Shown: positions 1 through 8,040, numbered from the stretch's first letter. The stretch is 8,389 nucleotides of DNA from CAZFHA01 sp964518595 (GCA_964518595.1 CAZFHA010000038.1:1-8389), one strand, 5' to 3'. Notes: generated by a model from the letters alone, not told the origin. Numbers and translations: made by a program.

Positions 1-722
1 ATCTTTTCTGTGCTGGTATAGGCTGTAGTTACTTGGCCGGAAAGTACATCCTCTGCGGCAATAACATTCCCTTCTTCGTCAAGATATTTGACGGTAACAT
101 CTCCACCCTCCTGTAGCTTATAGATATAAGTTACGCTCTGAGGTGACAAGGTAAAGGTACCAGAGGTTGCACCAACCGTTTGATCCAGTTCATAATTGGT
201 AAAGCTCTTTTCTTCACTGCTATAAGCGGTAGTTACCTTACCGGTCAAAACAACTGCGGTAGTCAAATCCTGTCCGGCTTCATCCTTATAATTTACGGTA
301 ACATCTCCACCAGCCTTCAAGCTATAAACATAGGTGACAGTTTGGGCGCTATAGGTAAATGTACCGCTGCCACTGCCCTCCACTCGCAGAAAATCGTAAT
401 TAGTAAAGGTCTTTTGTTCACTGCTATAGGCTGTGGTTACTTTACCAGCTAAAAGCACATCAGCGGAAATAGCTGTGCCCAAATCATCCACGTACTTGAC
501 CGTTATATTCGCTCCTGCCTTCAGTCCATATTCATAGGTAACTGTTTGAGGCGTGAAGGAAAAGGTGCCTTCATCTGTGCCAGTAATCTTAACGAGCTCG
601 TAATCAGTAAATGACTTTTCCGTGGTAGCATATGCGCCACCGTTGTTACCGGTCAGAATAGCTTCATCAAAGACGATGGTGTCACCCTCAGCATCTACGC
701 CGACATACTGCACCTTAACCGG
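1..722 (-). repeat. Tandem MucBP-like protein repeats, three complete and a fourth partial
   Basis: The adhesin's residues 436-506, 507-574, 575-642 and 643 onward are four related units of about 68-71 residues. In DNA they start near 722, 509, 305 and 101. Each begins with a strand such as ITVKYVD or VTVKYLDEEG, continues with a G-x-V-T-T-A-Y segment and a K-x-F-T-N-Y segment, and ends with GTF...QTVTYxYxLxxG. This pattern matches MucBP-type repeats, which occur in mucus- and host-surface-binding proteins of Gram-positive bacteria. The second and third units share most positions (TGKVTTAYSSE, KSFTNY), while the first is more divergent (NNGGAYATTEK). The array runs past the left edge, so the total repeat number is unknown. 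Confidence 0.8.
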
Positions 723-2027
723 CGCAGGGATGGAGGCGTTTGTACCAGCAGTTTCTTGTTCCGGATCTTCACCAGGGTATCCGCCGTACTCGACATAGTA
801 TCCGGCGAGATAATTCGCAGGATTATAGGGCAAATCATTCCAACGGGGTGAATTATTATAGGCAAATTGCATACAGTATTCAGGTTGGTTACCTGTATAG
901 GCATTATTAGGCTCTGTCGGTGTCCAAAAGGAATACTGCCCGGGAGCGGTAACACCGCCTAAAGCAACTGTCGCCCCATTATAAAAAACTGTGCCAGCTT
1001 CTGGTCCATCTGCCCAATACCAATTGCTGGCCACTGATGGATTATAGTTATAAGAAGCAAGGACATTAGAGATAGATGCTTCATCATTAATCATACTATC
1101 CGTACCACTAACCAACATCCGAGTAGCGCCTAGCCAGCCCGGCTGCTTGGCAATCGTATTATAGATATAATCTTGTTCTTCTTGACTTGTAATAGTTGCA
1201 AGATAACCTGTTAAGCCATTATAAGTTCTAGATTTAGCCGCATTATAGGCGTCCATCCAAGGGATTTTCGTGTTTATATATTCATAATAGTGAACATTAC
1301 CACTTCCATCCACCCGTGAAGAAATAGGATTCTCACTTAGGCTCACTGTTACATTTGCAAGTGCACTGGGAAAAGTATCAGCCGTTTTCAGGGTAAAGTA
1401 AAAATTATTGGTTAGAAAGTTCTGAATTGCCGCTGGGGTACCATTGGTGGCAGGAGCAGTAATGATAAAGGTTAAGATATTACCACTAATAAACTCTGCC
1501 CAGCTAGCCGGTTTCGTATAAGTAGACTGATATTCCTCTGGCAAAGTTATGCTTATAGAACCGTAACCAACGCTGGAAGGGGATACAACTACATTTGTAG
1601 GTGTATAGCGAATCTCATTATTAGCTGTAGGGTCGCTTACAACAGAGATATCGTAAGTTAATTTGTCTGTAGCGGCAGCAGCGACAATATTTCTTGGTAC
1701 TCTCGGATTGGCTACGGAAGGCGCTTGAGTAGTGGGAACAGTATTACCCTCAGTGCCCGTTGTCGCAGTTGTCTCTATACTCTCAGAACTCACTGCAGTA
1801 GTTTCAGTTACTGCGGAAGAGGCTAAAGAATTCTCTGTGGACTCTGGATTAACTTGTAAAGTATCGTTATTTATACTTTCAGCCGTCACAGACTGGGAAG
1901 ATATGGCCACCTCTGTAGTTGCATCCGCCATTGCTCGTAACGGAGAAACAAACCACGTAAGCGCAAGGGCGAGAGATAAGAGTGGTATTGCACCTCTTTT
2001 AATAATCTTTTTGGAATTTTTTTTCAT
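1..2027 (-). CDS. Secreted surface adhesin with C-type lectin-like domain and MucBP-like repeats (3' end beyond window)
   Basis: An uninterrupted frame of 675 codons runs from ATG at 2027 to the left edge; the C-terminus and any cell-wall anchor are not visible. The start follows AAGGAG (2033-2038) by 5 bases. Visible parts: signal peptide at residues 1-34 (KKNSKKIIKR basic stretch, hydrophobic core, likely cleavage after AMA); Ser/Thr-rich linker about 35-120; probable beta-rich domain without a name I recognise, about 121-245; C-type lectin-like domain about 246-417 with LATITSQEEQ (276-285), WLGAT (298-302), WYWADG (336-341), EPN (372-374), E383 and WND (396-398); then MucBP-like repeats from 436. 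EPN and WND are the classic Ca2+ and mannose-type sugar ligand motifs of animal C-type lectins, so Ca2+-dependent glycan binding at the cell surface is inferred. C385 is the only cysteine seen, so the usual lectin disulfides are absent. It is divergent from the LAL regulator at 2479. Surface location is confident; ligand is unknown. Confidence 0.88.
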   Translation of the reverse strand, partial: MKKNSKKIIKRGAIPLLSLALALTWFVSPLRAMADATTEVAISSQSVTAESINNDTLQVNPESTENSLASSAVTETTAVSSESIETTATTGTEGNTVPTTQAPSVANPRVPRNIVAAAATDKLTYDISVVSDPTANNEIRYTPTNVVVSPSSVGYGSISITLPEEYQSTYTKPASWAEFISGNILTFIITAPATNGTPAAIQNFLTNNFYFTLKTADTFPSALANVTVSLSENPISSRVDGSGNVHYYEYINTKIPWMDAYNAAKSRTYNGLTGYLATITSQEEQDYIYNTIAKQPGWLGATRMLVSGTDSMINDEASISNVLASYNYNPSVASNWYWADGPEAGTVFYNGATVALGGVTAPGQYSFWTPTEPNNAYTGNQPEYCMQFAYNNSPRWNDLPYNPANYLAGYYVEYGGYPGEDPEQETAGTNASIPAPVKVQYVGVDAEGDTIVFDEAILTGNNGGAYATTEKSFTDYELVKITGTDEGTFSFTPQTVTYEYGLKAGANITVKYVDDLGTAISADVLLAGKVTTAYSSEQKTFTNYDFLRVEGSGSGTFTYSAQTVTYVYSLKAGGDVTVNYKDEAGQDLTTAVVLTGKVTTAYSSEEKSFTNYELDQTVGATSGTFTLSPQSVTYIYKLQEGGDVTVKYLDEEGNVIAAEDVLSGQVTTAYTSTEK

Positions 2028-2032
2028 AGTAA

Positions 2033-2059
2033 CTCCTTACTCTGCCTAAAAACGGCAGA
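2033..2059 (-). promoter_or_regulatory. Adhesin 5' leader: hairpin next to a strong ribosome binding site
   Basis: On the minus strand a perfect 6-bp stem, TCTGCC paired with GGCAGA (2054-2059 and 2041-2046, 7-base loop), ends 2 bases before AAGGAG (2033-2038), which lies 5 bases from the adhesin ATG. A stem this close to a ribosome binding site could shield the mRNA 5' end or affect ribosome access. It has no U-tract after it, so it is not a standard terminator. The ribosome binding site is clear; any role for the hairpin is inference. Confidence 0.5.
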
Positions 2060-2367
2060 TAATTGCTTAGATTTTATTCAAGTAATGGAAATTGGAACTC
2101 TTTGATGTAAACCTCACAAGAAAAAGTATTGGTTCATAGCTGAAAAATTATCTATTAGCCCTAGATGTGTGATTTTAAGAAAAAGTAAGACTTCTACTCC
2201 TACAAAACAATACCCAGCATACCATATATAGAATGCAAATGCAATGTATTTGTTACAGTTCAAATTTTTTCGTTCAAAATCCTTCAAGGGTTTATAAACT
2301 ATCATGTCCAAAATTTAATTTTCATACGCATAAATATTATAAAACTATATAAATCAAAGAATATTTT

Positions 2368-2382
2368 ACGACGAATTGTCGT
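2368..2382. promoter_or_regulatory. Inverted repeat ACGAC-N5-GTCGT, possible operator
   Basis: A perfect 5-bp inverted repeat with a 5-base AT-rich centre lies about 97 bases upstream of the LAL regulator start, in otherwise AT-rich DNA. Its GC-containing arms and near-palindromic form are compatible with a dimeric regulator site, for example autoregulation by the adjacent LuxR-type protein. A 5-bp dyad can occur by chance, so this is tentative. Confidence 0.3.
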
Positions 2383-2478
2383 GCTGGTGAAGTTTAAATC
2401 TTTTAGAAAACTCTTTATTTCACCCTATATACGTGCTAAACTTAGTTCAAGTTAGGATAATTCAATGGTGGTTATTAT

Positions 2479-5064
2479 ATGGATAACAAAGGGATATTCC
2501 CGAAACTAATCATACCTTCCTCTTCCTCTCCGACACTTGCAAGACCAGACTTAGAAGCACGGCTGTCTCAAGCTCTGATTACTAAGAGTCTTGTTTTTGT
2601 TGTGGCAGGAGCAGGCTACGGTAAAACCGAACTACTTTCGAAGCTTTTTCAAAAGCAATCCGGCAAGGTAGCTTGGACGCAGTTGTCTTTTTTAGACAAT
2701 ATTGTTGCGCGCTTTTGGGATCACTTCTTAGAGGGATTTCGTCAGATTAGTCGCAACGGTGCTGAGCGTCTGTCCTCCCTTGGCTTTCCTGACGGTGTGA
2801 TAGCATTTGAATCTTTTTTAACAATTTTGACTGATTGTCTGCGTCCGGGTAGTCGCTATTTCTTAATCTTTGATGATTTTCATATCATAACCAATCCTGT
2901 TCTTTCCCAATTTTTTAATAATCTTCTCGAAGCACTTCCGGGAAATATTACCCTTATCATAATTAGTCGCAAGCTACCTAATCTTCAGATTCCCAGGGGC
3001 AGTATGGATGATAAATCTATCGAGATGGTTTCTGAGGAAGATTTACGTTTTAACCGCCAGGAAATTGATGACTACTTCACCCTTCACGGCATCCGACTTA
3101 CGGAAGAATATTTGGATGAAATTACGAAAGAAACCAATGGTTGGATTCTTTCCCTTTATCTTATCAGCCTCTATTTGAAAGAAAATCAAGTTGCCTCAAT
3201 TCCCATGGTAGCACTTAAGCCAGATATTTTTATGCTCATTGATCAACAAATATTTGCACCTCTGGAGGCGGAGCTTAAGGAACTATTAATTAAGCTATCT
3301 CTCCTGGAAACGATTCCAGATAAGCTCTTGCTTGATCTCACTAATAATAATTTGACAGTCATCAACCAATTGCTGGAAGCAAGTTCTTTTATTCGTCACG
3401 ATAAACTGTCTGGTGCACTTCAGATTCATCATTTGTTTCTTGAATTTTTAACTGCCAAACAACATGCATTGGCGCGCGACGAATTCCTTAGTTTTTATGC
3501 TCAGGTAGCTGAATGGTATGATCAGCAGGGAGCTTTATCCGACGCTGTAGGCTACTATATGCTGGCAGAGAAACATAAGGAAGTTATCAATACATTCTTC
3601 ACCATCTCCTGTCGTTATTCTACCCGAACTGCAAATTGGGCTATAGAGGTGCTGGACGAAATTATTAGTATAGCGCCCCAGCTCTTGCCCCTTTGTCATC
3701 TTCTCCAAGGGCGCTTCCATCTTAACAACTTTATGATAGCTGAAGCTTTTGAAAAGTTGGCCTCAGCTCTCCAGCAATTTTCAGTTCTTGAAGATACATC
3801 CCAGAACCAAGAGCTGTTGGGGGAAGCTTATTTACTTTTAGGCATTACACAATTTACCATATACGCCATTACTTTTGATGATAGCTTTTTAAACACCTTC
3901 CAAGAAGCCGAGAAAAGACTCCCCCAGGGAAGCAAGATGTACAGGAAGCACTCTTTACAGCTAAACGCTGGAAATTATCTGAACCTTACCCAATCGGTCA
4001 AAGAAAATAGTCTCTATGATTTTGAGCAAGTTATGAAAGAGGCTCTTCCCTATATTTCCAAGCTCACCCACGGAACCGGTACCGGAGCCTATGAGCTTTT
4101 GGTGGCTGAACGTAGCTTTTGGCAGCGCGATTTTGAGACCACAGAAATTATGGCTTTTGACGGGATTGCAAAAGCTTTCCAAAAAGAGCAGTACGATATG
4201 GAAAACATGGGTATCTTCTATTTAATACGAATGTATTTTGCTCAAGGTAATTACCAGAAGATTCCCGATCTATTAACGAAACTTAAAAATATCTCCGAAT
4301 TCTACAGCGCTGCCGACGCATACATGGCAAGTGATATTATCGAGGGATGGTTTTATGCTATGACAGATCAGCCGGAGAAAGCGGCTAAATGGCTGCTAGA
4401 GGATGCTCTGTTAAGTAATGATTCCCCTGTAGACTTTACCCCAGATTTTCTGATTCGAGCTCGCTTATTGATGTGCCAAAACCGCTTGGCTGAGGCAGTT
4501 TCTGTACTTAATAACCACACCAAATTCCTGGAAAAATCCCAGCAAAGTGAAGATTTTTTGCTCTATCGTATTGAACAACTTACCCTATTAGCAGTAATGT
4601 ATTATCAACAGGGTAACAAGAATGATAGTTTAAAATATTTGGAAGAAGCCTATAACTTATCTTACCCGAATCAATTAGTTATGCAGTTTATTGAGTGTGG
4701 TAATGCGATGCGCAGCTTAAGCAGTTACGCCCTTCGCAATTATAAGCAACATGCTATCCCCCATGATTGGTTAGACAAAATCCATTCCCGCGCCTCTACC
4801 TATGCCAAAAAACAAGCCACCATTATAAAGCAACTCCGGCAGGTAAACCAAAATGGTACCCTAAACGAGAATCCATCCCTATCAAAACGCGAACTTCAAG
4901 TCTTATCAGATCTTTGCTTTGGCCTTTCCAGAGAAGAAATTGCCGACAATTGTGATCTGTCCGTTAATACTGTACGTAGTATTCTTAGCTCGATTTTTAC
5001 GAAACTTGGGGCAACCAATAGCCTAGATGCTGTACGTATCGCCACAAGACTGGGACTACTTTAA
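2479..5064 (+). CDS. MalT-like LAL transcriptional regulator (STAND ATPase, TPR-type middle, LuxR-type HTH)
   Basis: The 861-residue protein has the size and order of the LAL/MalT family. A P-loop AGAGYGKT lies at residues 43-50, a Walker B-like strand FLIFDD at 128-133, the sensor-like IIISR at 160-164, LRF at 189-191 and TNGW at 219-222. The arm/winged-helix region ends with HHLFLEFL (317-324). A long helical segment of about 330-790 looks like degenerate TPR repeats. A LuxR/GerE helix-turn-helix occupies about 800-861 (LSKRELQVL, GLSREEIAD, SVNTVRSIL, KLGATNSLDAV). In the family, ATP plus a ligand bound to the TPR region drives oligomerisation and promoter activation. The usual TVKxH histidine is isoleucine here. 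The start is bounded by an in-frame TAA at 2458-2460; a weak GGTGG lies 7 bases upstream. The divergent adhesin is the obvious candidate target, but ligand and regulon are unknown. Confidence 0.92.
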   Translation: MDNKGIFPKLIIPSSSSPTLARPDLEARLSQALITKSLVFVVAGAGYGKTELLSKLFQKQSGKVAWTQLSFLDNIVARFWDHFLEGFRQISRNGAERLSSLGFPDGVIAFESFLTILTDCLRPGSRYFLIFDDFHIITNPVLSQFFNNLLEALPGNITLIIISRKLPNLQIPRGSMDDKSIEMVSEEDLRFNRQEIDDYFTLHGIRLTEEYLDEITKETNGWILSLYLISLYLKENQVASIPMVALKPDIFMLIDQQIFAPLEAELKELLIKLSLLETIPDKLLLDLTNNNLTVINQLLEASSFIRHDKLSGALQIHHLFLEFLTAKQHALARDEFLSFYAQVAEWYDQQGALSDAVGYYMLAEKHKEVINTFFTISCRYSTRTANWAIEVLDEIISIAPQLLPLCHLLQGRFHLNNFMIAEAFEKLASALQQFSVLEDTSQNQELLGEAYLLLGITQFTIYAITFDDSFLNTFQEAEKRLPQGSKMYRKHSLQLNAGNYLNLTQSVKENSLYDFEQVMKEALPYISKLTHGTGTGAYELLVAERSFWQRDFETTEIMAFDGIAKAFQKEQYDMENMGIFYLIRMYFAQGNYQKIPDLLTKLKNISEFYSAADAYMASDIIEGWFYAMTDQPEKAAKWLLEDALLSNDSPVDFTPDFLIRARLLMCQNRLAEAVSVLNNHTKFLEKSQQSEDFLLYRIEQLTLLAVMYYQQGNKNDSLKYLEEAYNLSYPNQLVMQFIECGNAMRSLSSYALRNYKQHAIPHDWLDKIHSRASTYAKKQATIIKQLRQVNQNGTLNENPSLSKRELQVLSDLCFGLSREEIADNCDLSVNTVRSILSSIFTKLGATNSLDAVRIATRLGLL

Positions 5065-5102
5065 TTTCATCAATAGGAATCGCATTAGAGAATTTCGTCA
5101 GG

Positions 5103-5169
5103 AAAAAAGTGCACCTCCAAATGCTAGTGATATCCAGCACTTGGGGTGCACTTTAAAGGTGCGCTTTTT
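5103..5169. terminator. Bidirectional terminator between convergent genes, with a duplicated 3' arm
   Basis: A long hairpin pairs AAAGTGCACC(T)CCAA (5106-5120) with TTGGGGTGCACTTT (5141-5154), with an inner TGCT/AGCA extension. On the minus strand the stem ends in a run of six T, giving a good terminator for the calcium ATPase transcript. On the plus strand a second copy of the right arm, AGGTGCGCTTTTT (5157-5169), can pair with AAAAAGTGCACCT (5104-5116) instead, with one G-U pair, and supplies the T run for the regulator transcript. Confidence 0.8.
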
Positions 5170-5246
5170 ATATAGGAAAATTCTTATGGGAAGATCCTTG
5201 TCCTTTTAATCCTGTAGTAAGATTTTTAAAGACTGATCTTCTTCAG

Positions 5247-7976
5247 TTACTTTCTATACTTGACAGCTTTGTAGATTTCGCTGGCGGCAAAGGGGATAAT
5301 TGCTAATCCCAGGATTGGCAGCCAGAGAACCGGTGCCAAGGGAATATTATTAAATACACCATTTACCCCTGGAACATAAACTACAAAAAGCAGTAGTAAT
5401 AAGGAGAATCCCACAGCCATGTTCATAAAGCGATTACTGAAGACACCCAACTTAAAGACGCTGGAAAACTCTGACCTCGCGCTGTATGCGCGGAAAAGCT
5501 CTGCCAAAATCAAAGTAGCGAAAGCCATTGTTCTCGCTCCGGTAAGGGGGTCAGCATCATTTACAAAGAAAACCTTCAGCCCCAGTAAGTAAGAAGTAAA
5601 TACCGCCGCAAAAATAGCTAGACTCTGTACCGCTATACTGATCTTCATTTTATTATTAATAATAGATTCAGTTTTCTTACGCGGGCGCTGACGCATAACA
5701 TCTGGCTCACCCTTCTCCCGGCCTAAAGCAAGTGCCGGAAAACTATCCGTTACGAGGTTAAGCCACAATAGCTGGATTGCAGTTAAAGGCGATGCCAAGC
5801 CCACTAGAGAGGCAATAAAGATAATAAGAATCTCACCCACATTACAGGACAAGAGAAAACCAACAAACTTACGGATATTACTGTAGATGATACGACCTTC
5901 TTCAATCGCATGAACAATAGTCGCAAAGTTGTCATCAGTAAGAATCATGTCTGCTGAATTCTTGGCCACATCGGTACCGGTGATGCCCATAGCTACACCT
6001 ATATCTGCAGTTTTTAATGCCATAGCGTCATTTACGCCATCTCCAGTCATTGAAGTAATATGCCCATCCTTTTGGAGAGCCGATACAATACGCACTTTAT
6101 GATCAGGAGACACCCGGGCATATACTGCTGTATTCTCACAAACGGTAGTTAATTCCTCGTCAGAAATTTTATCTAGTTCTGCTCCAGAGAGGCTCTGATA
6201 GTTTCCATCCATAAGCCCTAGATCCTGAGCAATCGCCACCGCAGTATCCTTGTAATCTCCGGTGATCATAACCGCACGAATACCAGCTTCTTTACAGACC
6301 TTGATTGCATCTTTTGCCTCAACACGAGCCGGATCAATCATACCGACCAAACCAATAAAGACCAGCTCTGTCTCATGAGCTGCATCAGCTTGTTGATTAC
6401 TGTCTCCGGCAGGGTGATGACGGAATGCCAAAGCCAATACACGCAGAGCCCGGCTGGCTAAACTATGATTAATTTCCAAAATTCTTTGGCGTTTATCCGC
6501 CGTCAAGGGAACAATCTTATCCCCATCATAGATACTTGTACAGCGATCAATAATAATATCCGGTGCACCCTTGGTAAAGGAAACCACTCCCACCTCTTCA
6601 ATCCCTGGATGATAGGTGGTCATCATTTTACGATCAGAATCAAAGGGAAGCTCTGCGACTCTAGGGTAGAGCTCATTGGCTTTGTCCCTGGTTATTTGAG
6701 CCTTAGCACCCACGGCTACAAGGGCCGCTTCCGTAGGGTCACCAATGCAGCCATAGCGTCCATCTTCTTTAGGCATGGTAATAGCGTCGCTACAAAGCAC
6801 CGAAGCCAATAGCAAGCGCTCTAACCGGCCTTCAATAGGCACTAAGCTTCCGTCTTCTCTGGTAATTTGCCCTTCCGGTGCATAGCCGATACCGGACACG
6901 GAATAGAGTTCTTCACCATCAAAGATAGTCGTTACTGTCATTTCGTTCTGAGTCAGAGTCCCTGTTTTGTCAGAGCAAATTACATCGACACAACCTAAGG
7001 TCTCTACAGCTAACAGTTTACGCACAATAGCATTTCTGGCAGCCATTCTGGTCATACCAATAGCTAGAACAATAGTTACAACTGCTGCCAATCCCTCTGG
7101 GATAGCCGCAACGGCTAAACTAATGGCGGTCATCAAACTCTCCGTTACAGGAGCCTTTTGGATTAACACATCTACAGCGAAGACGATAATACAAACCGCC
7201 ACACAAACAATACCTAGAACCTTACCCAAGCTATTAAGATTTTTTTGTAAGGGGGTGACGGATTCGTCAATATTTTGCAGTCTTTCCGCGATACTACCTA
7301 ATTCTGTCTTCTCCGCCGTTCCAACTACCACACCTCTGGCTCTACCATAGGTAACAGCCGTTCCCATAAACAGCATGTTTTCTCTATCACCTAAGCCAGC
7401 ATCTTCCGGCAAAACAATATCAGCATTCTTCTCTACTGGAACAGACTCGCCTGTAAGAGATGCCTCTTCCACTTTTAAAGAACTCTGCCAAACAAGGCGA
7501 ATATCAGCAGCTACTAAGTCACCAGCGTCTAATATAACTATGTCTCCCGGAACTAATAACTCGGAAGCTATAAGCTGCTGCTGTCCATCCCGAATAACCT
7601 TTGATTGAGGCGAACTCATCTTCTTCAAGGCAGCAATGGCTTGATCAGCCTTACCTTCCTGATAGACACCTAAAATTGCATTAATGATAACAATGGCCAA
7701 GATAACGATAACATCTATCCATCCCTCAAAACCACCCTCTTGAATGGCCATAACGGCCGACAAAGCAGCTGCACCAATTAGAATTAACACCATTACGTCA
7801 GCAAGTTGCTGGAAAAATTTCTTCCAAAGGGGAGTCTGTTTCTTCTCTCCTAATGCATTTGGACCATATTGTGCTAGGCGAAGCTCCGCCTCAGATACGC
7901 TCAGCCCCTTCTCGCTATCGACCTCTAATGAGGCCAATACAGCGTCTTTGCTCTCGGCATAGGCTTTTTGTGACAT
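5247..7976 (-). CDS. P-type IIA calcium-transporting ATPase (SERCA/PMCA-like)
   Basis: This complete 909-residue membrane pump couples ATP hydrolysis to cation export, most likely Ca2+, from the cytoplasm. All catalytic motifs are present: TGES at 175-178 (actuator), phosphorylated D336 in DKTGTLT, KGAPD at 469-473 (nucleotide binding), TGD at 572-574 and TGDGVND at 644-650. About ten membrane segments can be placed: two pairs before the catalytic loop (about 61-106 and 252-307) and six after it (705-905). Residues matching SERCA calcium ligands are seen in M4 (PEGL, E294), M5 (CNVGE, N712 and E715), M6 (NLVTD, N740, T743 and D744) and probably M8 (E826), so both Ca2+ sites may be intact. The start has AGGAGG (7982-7987) 5 bases upstream. 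It is convergent with the LAL gene and seems to be transcribed alone. Calcium is inferred from the type IIA ligands; Mn2+ transport cannot be excluded. Confidence 0.95.
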   Translation of the reverse strand: MSQKAYAESKDAVLASLEVDSEKGLSVSEAELRLAQYGPNALGEKKQTPLWKKFFQQLADVMVLILIGAAALSAVMAIQEGGFEGWIDVIVILAIVIINAILGVYQEGKADQAIAALKKMSSPQSKVIRDGQQQLIASELLVPGDIVILDAGDLVAADIRLVWQSSLKVEEASLTGESVPVEKNADIVLPEDAGLGDRENMLFMGTAVTYGRARGVVVGTAEKTELGSIAERLQNIDESVTPLQKNLNSLGKVLGIVCVAVCIIVFAVDVLIQKAPVTESLMTAISLAVAAIPEGLAAVVTIVLAIGMTRMAARNAIVRKLLAVETLGCVDVICSDKTGTLTQNEMTVTTIFDGEELYSVSGIGYAPEGQITREDGSLVPIEGRLERLLLASVLCSDAITMPKEDGRYGCIGDPTEAALVAVGAKAQITRDKANELYPRVAELPFDSDRKMMTTYHPGIEEVGVVSFTKGAPDIIIDRCTSIYDGDKIVPLTADKRQRILEINHSLASRALRVLALAFRHHPAGDSNQQADAAHETELVFIGLVGMIDPARVEAKDAIKVCKEAGIRAVMITGDYKDTAVAIAQDLGLMDGNYQSLSGAELDKISDEELTTVCENTAVYARVSPDHKVRIVSALQKDGHITSMTGDGVNDAMALKTADIGVAMGITGTDVAKNSADMILTDDNFATIVHAIEEGRIIYSNIRKFVGFLLSCNVGEILIIFIASLVGLASPLTAIQLLWLNLVTDSFPALALGREKGEPDVMRQRPRKKTESIINNKMKISIAVQSLAIFAAVFTSYLLGLKVFFVNDADPLTGARTMAFATLILAELFRAYSARSEFSSVFKLGVFSNRFMNMAVGFSLLLLLFVVYVPGVNGVFNNIPLAPVLWLPILGLAIIPFAASEIYKAVKYRK

Positions 7977-8021
7977 GGTAACCTCCTCGTACTCCTATTA
8001 CTTTTGCTCTCACTGTCCCTA

Positions 8022-8040
8022 GTCATAAAAAAAGTATGAC
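8022..8040. promoter_or_regulatory. Inverted repeat GTCATA-N7-TATGAC in the ATPase leader
   Basis: A perfect 6-bp inverted repeat with an A/T-only centre except for one base lies 46 bases upstream of the ATPase ATG, downstream of the candidate -10 element. It could be an operator or a weak leader hairpin. On the minus strand the T run sits in the loop, not after the stem, so it is not a normal terminator. Confidence 0.35.

Larger units (their letters stand above)
2028..2478. other. AT-rich divergent intergenic region between adhesin and LAL regulator
   Basis: This 450-base stretch separates two divergently transcribed genes and should hold the promoters of both. I see no convincing gene in it. 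Elements seen: the leader hairpin at 2041-2059; a tandem ATGCAA pair at 2233-2244; the word GTTCAA in the same orientation at 2258, 2272 and 2445, with TTCAA again at 2283; and a dyad at 2368-2382. No consensus -35/-10 pair stands out on either strand. A weak possibility for the regulator is an extended -10-like TGCTAAACT at 2434-2442. The absence of strong sigma-70 promoters fits activator-dependent transcription, but that is inference. Confidence 0.6.

Noticed and set aside
1732..2049. A 105-residue plus-strand frame
   Set aside because: It lies antisense to the signal peptide and Ser/Thr-rich part of the adhesin, whose frame has a strong ribosome binding site and recognisable domains.
2114..2311. 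A 65-residue minus-strand frame in the divergent intergenic region, hydrophobic in the middle
   Set aside because: It needs a TTG start without a ribosome binding site, and hydrophobic runs are expected from AT-rich DNA. No family resemblance is seen.
6967..7350. A 127-residue plus-strand frame
   Set aside because: It is the complement of the conserved membrane and phosphorylation-site region of the calcium ATPase; the other plus-strand frames at 6465-7962 are rejected for the same reason.
1..7976. Functional link between the calcium pump and the Ca2+-dependent lectin
   Set aside because: The pump is convergent with the regulator, has its own promoter and terminator, and is a common housekeeping gene; the lectin would use extracellular calcium.
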